A DNA stretch of 64,000 bases from Anodontia alba (Eukaryota; Mollusca; Bivalvia; Lucinida; Lucinidae). A program made the position numbers and the translations under genes. Position 1 is the stretch's first letter; each line of letters starts with the position of its first letter. Positions 58,498 to 64,000 of this stretch are shown in pieces. The stretch covers positions 67,782,812 to 67,846,811 of the forward strand of contig OZ024835.1 in NCBI GenBank assembly GCA_964016985.1, written 5' to 3'. The notes below the pieces were generated by a model. The model was not told where the DNA came from. It ran no database searches and saw only the letters and a list, made by a program, of their open reading frames with translations.

Positions 58498-58895
58498 TCA
58501 TATGTTTGAATAGGAAATATGTATGAAATACCACACTCACAAATCACGGCCTTACCAAGGTACCGGATAAGCTTTGAATTACATGAAATGACAGCACAAC
58601 ACAGCAGTGCGTCGACAATAGAAATAACAAACGAATAGAGAAGGAACAAACAAAAAGGTAAAGGAAATACCGCCTTGAAACAGACAACATCAAACAAACT
58701 GGAGTTTAAATTTGGTTTTAGGGGACGCTATTCTTTATTTCCTGTTTTGAACTATCGCAAAACTCTAAATATTAGGCATATTATTTATAAATTCGTAATC
58801 ATAATTCACGATTGGGGTATCCCATATCAGCTTAGGTTTTTGGATGTCAAGTCATTCTATTTACGATCAATGGAAAATACCTAAATAAGCGGTTT
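58498..58895. other. Gene B intron 1, unassigned
   Basis: Sequence upstream of the LINE truncation point. No exon recognised. Confidence 0.35.
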
Positions 58896-59195
58896 TATTA
58901 AGCTTTTCTTCTATAAGCAATTATATCTAGTTCTATAAGCAGTTATAGTAAGCATCTTTTCTTTAAGCATTTATAATAAGTATTTTTCTTTAAGCATTTA
59001 TATTAAGCATTTTTTCTATAAGCAGTTATAGTAAGTATCTTTTTTAAGCATTTATAATAAGCATTTTTCTTTAAGCATTTATAATAAGCATTTTTCTATA
59101 ATCAGTTATAGTAAGTATCTTTTCTTTAAGCGTTTGTAATAAGCATTTTTCTTTCAGCGTTTATAATAAGGATTTTTCCATAAGCAGTTCGTTTT
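58896..59195. repeat. Tandem repeat of TAAGCATTTTTCT-type units
   Basis: About ten units of 27-32 bp combining ctttaagcatttataataag and ctataagcagttatagtaag. Confidence 0.88.
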
Positions 59196-59424
59196 ATGTT
59201 TTATAACCCATTTAAACTGAATAAACCCCCTCACATTATAAAGTGGAAGAGTCGAATTTCAGTTTCAGGTATGTCAGACTATGTGATGTAGGTATATTTT
59301 AGAGAAAAATGACCAAACAATTCCACACAGAGTAGACCCTGATCAGACGCCGCATTCTTCGACGTCTGACCCGGGTCTGCACTGTTTGCCAATTACCCTT
59401 TTTGTTAGTCTCCAGATAAAATGT

Positions 59425-59659
59425 GTTAACCCATAAATTGCCAATCACAAGCATTGTCGTCTGCTTTGTCATCTGCTTGTGATTTTAAAAGTCATTTTTG
59501 CAAACAGTGTGGACCCTGATCAGAGGAGCAGTCTGATCAGGGTGCACACTGTTAGTCTGTATGCAAAAAAAGGTTTGAAAAGTTTGCAAGAATATTCAGC
59601 AGACAACATAAACAGACGACATTTTCAGATGCAGGCTTTCCTGGAATTTTAAGGGTTAA
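59425..59659 (+). mobile_element. MITE, family H, copy 2
   Basis: Inverted ends TTAACCCATAAATTGCC and …TTTTAAGGGTTAA; central hairpin cagtgtggaccctgatcaga...gtctgatcagggtgcacact. The other copy is at 40991-41222. Confidence 0.82.
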
Positions 59660-60172
59660 TTCATTACTTGACTCTACAATCGATTCTTGTTATCTCGAAT
59701 TCCAAGTGACTCTCTGAAATACTTCGAGATATCCGTACCTAGACATATCAGATTTGCAGAATTGAGGAAAAACTGTTCCGATTAACCACATTTAACAAAT
59801 ATCTGTTTAACTGGACTCTTGAAGTTAGAAATATATTGAATATATTGTGGAAAAGAGGATAAATTGCTCCTTAGGAAAAGTTTGCAAGAATATTCAGCAG
59901 ACAACATAAACAGACGACATTTTCAGATGCAGGCTTTCCTGGCATTTTAAGGGTTAAGTCATTACTTGATACTACAGTCGATTCTCGTTATCTGGAATTC
60001 CAAGAGACTCTCTGAAATACTTCGAGATATCCGTACCTCGACATATCAGATTTGCAGATTTGAGGAAAAACTGATTCGATTAACCATATTTAATAAATAT
60101 CTGTTTAACTGGACTCTTGAATTTGGAGATATATTGAAAATATTGTGGAAAAGAGGAGAAATTGCTCCTTAG
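59577..60172. repeat. Tandem duplication of about 297 bp
   Basis: 59577-59873 and 59874-60172 are direct copies, each running from the middle of a family H MITE (aaaagtttgcaagaatattc) into the left half of a family E element. The unit crosses an element boundary, so it arose by local duplication, not transposition. Confidence 0.85.
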
Positions 60173-60304
60173 GAGCAATTTCTCCTCTTTTCCATAATAT
60201 TTTTAAATGTTGTTAGATTTTCATGTTTAGGCAGGGAGCAGATTTTCACTTCGAGATAAGCGGTTATTCGAGATAAGCGAGATCGAGATAGCAAGAGTCA
60301 ACTG
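59975..60304. mobile_element. Tigger-like MITE, family E, adjoining gene B exon 1
   Basis: Starts cagtcgattctcgttatctg, has the perfect family hairpin (60141-60192), and ends gagatagcaagagtcaactg next to TA. Its end is about 12 bp from the exon 1 donor. Confidence 0.88.
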
Positions 60305-60317
60305 TATCTAGATTTAC

Positions 60318-60532
60318 CGAGGTTGTACTATTCTCTCCCTCCATAACTCATGTTGTTCATACAGCCGGTCTTTCAAGCAACATCTGCTTTCTCCATGACA
60401 GCAATAGGCCTCTTCATCGCATAAATTACAACTTGGCTGATAAACCGATCCGCTGGCATTGTTGTCTGTCCTTACCAAAGTACCCAGCAGAGCTTGGACT
60501 AATAAAACAATCTCGACAATTGCAGATCTCAT
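60318..60532 (-). CDS. Gene B exon 1: signal peptide and somatomedin-B-like cysteine cluster
   Basis: The ATG is at 60532. Residues 1-20 form a signal peptide (MRSAIVEIVLLVQALLGTLV). A compact cysteine cluster follows (Cys35, 38, 44, 45, 51, 52; CxxC.....CC.....CC), resembling the N-terminal somatomedin-B-like segment of invertebrate Methuselah-like receptors. The exon ends CCTCG|GTAAAT, a usable donor, after 71 codons plus two bases. Joining to exon 2 (starts with A) restores an Arg codon and continues in frame for the rest of the receptor. The full model is 2559 coding bases including stop, or 852 residues. The exon is hemmed in by MITEs: a Tigger-like copy ends about 12 bp past the donor and a family A copy begins 40 bp upstream of the ATG. 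Assignment to gene B rests on strand, phase and family architecture, not on transcript data. Confidence 0.72.
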
Positions 60533-60571
60533 AGTGTCTCATTCGGCTATCTGTGCTCAGTTATGAAATAA

Positions 60572-60838
60572 CATCACGAAAACACGCCTATACAATTTTG
60601 ACCCCCTTAAACCCCACTTTTATATAGTAAAACTGGGGTTTACCGGGGTATACATTATTTTTCTTATTGCTGCTCAAAAACGTAGATTGTGGGTACTCGT
60701 TAGAACCGCCTCGTCGAGGTGGTTCTAACGAGTACCCACAATCTATGTTTTGAGCAGAAATATGAAAAATATCAGAATATTTTCATATTTTTTGTGGTAA
60801 AATTTTCGGTATATTTGAATAGGCGTGTTTTCGTAATG
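60572..60838 (+). mobile_element. Family A MITE, copy 16, with 12-bp flanking duplication
   Basis: Complete, catcacgaaaac to gttttcgtaatg. GTTATGAAATAA lies directly on both sides (60560-60571 and 60839-60850). It is 40 bp upstream of the gene B start codon. Confidence 0.93.
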
Positions 60839-60917
60839 GTTATGAAATAAATAATGTTAAATCGCGTCTCAATGATTTGAAAAATATGTCAAGAAGGCTT
60901 TGCGGATTTCGCGTAAC

Positions 60918-61085
60918 ATTACGCAAACATGCCTATTCAAATATACTGAAATTTTATCACCAAAAAATGAAAATTTTTAGATGAAAAATTCTGATAATTT
61001 TCATATTTCTGCTCAAAACATAGATTTTGGGTACTCGTTAGAACCGCCTCGGCTTTGTGCAGAAATAAAAAAAATAATATATAGT
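60918..61085 (-). mobile_element. Family A MITE, copy 17 (truncated)
   Basis: cattacgcaaac through gattttgggtactcgttaga, then cut inside the hairpin. Confidence 0.8.
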
Positions 61086-61143
61086 ATATAATAAACATAT
61101 GAAACAGTACTGATTCATTATAGCCCCTGAGAAATATCGTTCT

Positions 61144-61337
61144 CATTACGAAAACACGCCTATCCAAATATATTGAAAATTTCACCACCAAAAAACTGAA
61201 AGTTTTCAGATAAAAATTCTGATAATTTTCATATTTCTGCTCAAAACATAGATTGTGGGTACTCGTTAGAACCGCCTCGCCGAGGCGGTTCTAACGAGTA
61301 CCCATAGTCTATATTTTTGAGCAGAAATAAGAAAAAT
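61144..61337 (-). mobile_element. Family A MITE, copy 18 (truncated)
   Basis: Left arm and full hairpin (tip cgccgaggcgg), breaking off after gcagaaataagaaaaa. Confidence 0.85.
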
Positions 61338-61600
61338 TTTCCTCTTCCGCTTGGCGTCTGGGAAGGGCTGCGGTTTGTGATTGTGGCACTCCCTGGACTT
61401 TTCTCTTACTTTCCTTTTTATGGTTACGCAGATTGAACAAATATATGTTTTAGCACAATGGAAGCTGAGGGCGCGGGTTGGGCAAGCTTATGCACCCGCA
61501 CCCCCTCCCCACCCCCTCCGCCTCCCCCACTGACCATTCCAAGGTGGTGCTTACATTATTGTCCTTTTTGTTAAATGTTCTGTTTCGCTTAAAAATGGTT
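61338..61600. other. Unassigned, with a C-rich tract
   Basis: 61498-61533 (cgcaccccctccccacccc) gives G-runs on the minus strand. The first part resembles text near 43290 and 50840 (inverse), an old dispersed repeat. Confidence 0.45.
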
Positions 61601-61603
61601 TTC

Positions 61604-61881
61604 CATTACGAAAACATGCCTATTCAAATATACTGAAATTTTTACCACCAAATATGAAAATTTTCAGATGAAAAATTTAGATAATTTTCATATTTCTGCT
61701 CAAAACATAGATTGTGGGTACTCGTTAGAACCGCCTCGCCGAGGCGGTTCTAACGAGTCCCCACAATCTATGTTTTTGAGCAGAAATAAGAAAAATAATG
61801 TATACCCCTGTAAACCCCAGTTTTACTATATACAAGTGGGGTTTAAGGGGGTCATAATTATATAGGTATGTTTTCGTGATG
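61604..61881 (-). mobile_element. Family A MITE, copy 19
   Basis: Complete, cattacgaaaac to gttttcgtgatg, perfect hairpin. Confidence 0.92.
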
Positions 61882-62059
61882 CTTTTAACAAGTATGCAAG
61901 TGTAAAAAAATATTCTGTTCAGTTTGGATAACAGAGTTGCCACCTGTTTTGGAAAGGGTTGCCAAGTCTGCGTATCATCTCTTTTTGTTGCTGTTAAATT
62001 GTATTTGTCCGTCTTTCCCTTTGGTGTTGAGAACTTGATGTGAATTTGATTGTATCAGT

Positions 62060-62215
62060 TCCCTAGTTCACGTATTTTTACCACTACGATCCAGAAAGTA
62101 AAAAAGAGTCAAAGATTCCAAAGAGGTTTACATCATGATCATTTACATAAGTCAAAGGTCTGTTCAAGATTGGTCCCAAAATGCTCACAGCTGAAATGAA
62201 GGAAAGACCAGTCAT
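62060..62215 (+). pseudogene. Scrambled mariner transposase fragments
   Basis: Near 62070 the plus strand reads FYHYDPESKKESK, and near 62150-62205 it reads KVCSRLVPK then, after a one-base shift, PKMLTAEMKER. Both are typical mariner segments, but in an intact transposase the second comes well before the first, so the pieces are rearranged or come from two copies. No terminal repeats were found. Confidence 0.6.
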
Positions 62216-62381
62216 CTATAACTATGCTCTATAAATTAGGTCACACGCGAAAGACAAACACTGGTGATTGATGGTGCTGATTTAACTGTGATGTCTTATT
62301 GTAAATGATATGATAATTTAGTATAAATATTCGACAAAGCTCGTGTATTAGAAAATAAAATATATTGATACGTCATAAATA

Positions 62382-62698
62382 CAGTTGACTCCTGCTTATC
62401 TCGAATAACCGCTTATATCGAAGTGAAAATCTAGTCCCTGCTTAAACATGAAAATCTAACAACAGGTAAAAAATATTGTGGAAAAGAGGAGAAATTGCTC
62501 CTAAGGAGCAATTTCTCCTCTTTTCCACAATATTTTCAATATATCTTTAATTTCAAGAGTCCAATTACATATACATTTGTTAAATGTGGTTAATCGAATT
62601 ATTTTTTCCTCAATTCTGCAAATCTGATATGTCAAGATACGGATATCTCGAAGTATTTTAGAGAGTCCATTGGATTCGAGATAACGAGAGTCGACTGT
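62382..62698. mobile_element. Tigger-like MITE, family E, full copy
   Basis: Starts cagttgactcctgcttatct, ends gagataacgagagtcgactg, TA on both sides; the hairpin at 62470-62532 is a perfect palindrome. Confidence 0.9.
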
Positions 62699-62773
62699 AA
62701 TACTAAAAACAAGTGAAATGTAATGTTATTGTATTTAAAAAAATCTAAGACAAATAAAGTTTCAAAGAACTAT

Positions 62774-62778
<5 letters not shown>

Positions 62779-62814
<36 letters not shown>
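62779..62814. repeat. (GA)n microsatellite
   Basis: 18 GA units. Confidence 0.96.
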
Positions 62815-62818
<4 letters not shown>

Positions 62819-63148
62819 AAGCAAAAAGCATGCGATGCGCATTCGTGGTTTCGCTGGTAGCTCGGCAGATCTTTTATGTATTCACTATACCAATCCGTCG
62901 ACTGACATAATTTATTGACTATTTTATCTATACCCGCGACGACACTTCGATTCTGAAACATTCGGAAAGCTGCTTTTAGCCAAATTTACCAAACTACGGA
63001 TTTTGGATGGACTCGTCCAGCTTTTGACACTAGAGTAAATATGCTTTGTTTAATAGAATATCGGACACGTCGGATTTGGCCATTATTCACAGTAGTGACG
63101 CATTCTTGGCATAAGCACAATGTTCAACTTAGAATCGTGAAATATAAA
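62815..63148. other. Gene-free stretch
   Basis: Nothing recognised between the microsatellite and the last MITE. Confidence 0.35.
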
Positions 63149-63427
63149 CATTACGAAAACACGCCTATTCAAATATATAGAAAATTTCATCTCCAAAAAC
63201 TGAAAATTTTCAGATAAAAAACTCCGATATTTTTCATATTTCTGCTTAAAACATAGATCTTGGGTACTCTTTAGAACCGCTTCGCCGAGGCGGTTCTAAC
63301 GAGTACCCACAATCTAGGTTTTGAGCAGAAATAACAAAAAATAATGTATACCCCTGTAAACCCTAGTTTTACTATATAAAAGTGGGGTTTAAGGGGGTCA
63401 AAATTATATAGGTATGTTTTCGTGATG
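63149..63427 (-). mobile_element. Family A MITE, copy 20
   Basis: Complete, cattacgaaaac to gttttcgtgatg; hairpin tip cgccgaggcgg. Confidence 0.92.
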
Positions 63428-64000
63428 GAAATCTTATGTATGTATGCAGACCTGCGCGTGCGTCAATGCATGCGTTCGTTTGTGTATTACCTTTTAAATG
63501 TGCCCTGTTTGCCTTGAACGGTCAATTAGGGATACACCAAATGACCACAGCCATGTTTATATCTTTTTTCAGCCGTTTCGCAAGTAGTAGCATAATGATG
63601 TTAGATATTTTTTATTTTTAAGCTTAGATTTTATACTTTTAAATGCCGTAATTGTTTTTTTTTTTTTTTTTTATCTGAATCTAGTAAGTAAAAGGTTATG
63701 AGCAGAATATGCCCTTGCAGCCCTGTTAACATAATTCCTGAGTCAGTATCAACGCAAAGACCGCCAAAGAGCCCCGAATTTTGGGATAGCTTGAGATGTT
63801 TATGAACGAAACCGTTTCACAAAATTTTGAAAAAAAATGTTTTGAAGTAAAGTTACAGCTTAATCCATTATCCACAGTAATTTTAATTTTCAGTCTTTCA
63901 TTTCAAAATGGAAGCAGTTACAAAGAAACTGTGGCACAGTATTTGAGACAATATATCAAATTTTAGATATGCCAAATTTCATTTAGTTTTGCCAAGAAAT
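63428..64000. other. Gene-free right edge
   Basis: One T run (63654-63672); no exon or repeat family recognised. Confidence 0.35.

Overview
This window is repeat-rich, AT-rich animal nuclear DNA with very low coding density. The spliced exons, LINE and mariner remnants, tRNA-derived SINEs, dense palindromic MITEs and tandem arrays of the oyster 'pearl' type all suggest a bivalve mollusc. The species cannot be named from the sequence. The repeated GATCAG...CTGATC hairpins are, from memory, common in clam and mussel genomes, so the lineage call is an inference. I see no bacterial operons, rRNA, CRISPR array or viral genome.

Two real host genes are supported, both on the minus strand. Gene A has a first exon at 20459-20786 (signal peptide plus PAN/apple-like domain) and a second at 5013-5142 (first half of a Link, hyaluronan-binding-type domain). 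The two exons are phase-compatible across a 15.3 kb intron, and the gene continues past the left edge. Gene B (60532 down to 47781) is a complete three-exon adhesion/Methuselah-like G-protein-coupled receptor of a predicted 852 residues. Its exons are 60318-60532, 53708-54428 and 47781-49403, with matching splice phases at both junctions.

Everything else recognised is mobile or repetitive. 1-2.6 kb: a foldback hairpin, a decayed mariner and a Tigger-like MITE. 2.6-8 kb: three tandem arrays with units of about 70, 60 and 120-140 bp. 8.8-9.4 kb: a TTAA-flanked MITE. 17.9-20 kb: an array of about 181-bp units with the same arms as the 70-bp array. 22.6-29.2 kb: a large inverted-repeat element holding a reverse-transcriptase fragment, another inverted-repeat element and several MITEs, itself inserted in a MITE. 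32.2-34.2 kb: a 2 kb terminal-inverted-repeat element with a 6-bp target duplication. 34-36 kb: a SINE cluster. 37.2-38.1 kb: a duplicated unit of about 420 bp. 40.3-42.2 kb: a dead C2H2 zinc-finger array and a LINE RT remnant. 56.5-58.5 kb: a 5'-truncated LINE.

The dominant theme is hairpins. About 20 copies or fragments of one MITE of about 280 bp ('family A') lie in the window. Its central palindrome, built around GTGGGTACTCGTTAGAACCG, recurs in variant form inside at least three other MITE families whose ends are unrelated. These elements nest in one another, interrupt SINEs and Tigger-like elements, and flank the first exon of gene B.
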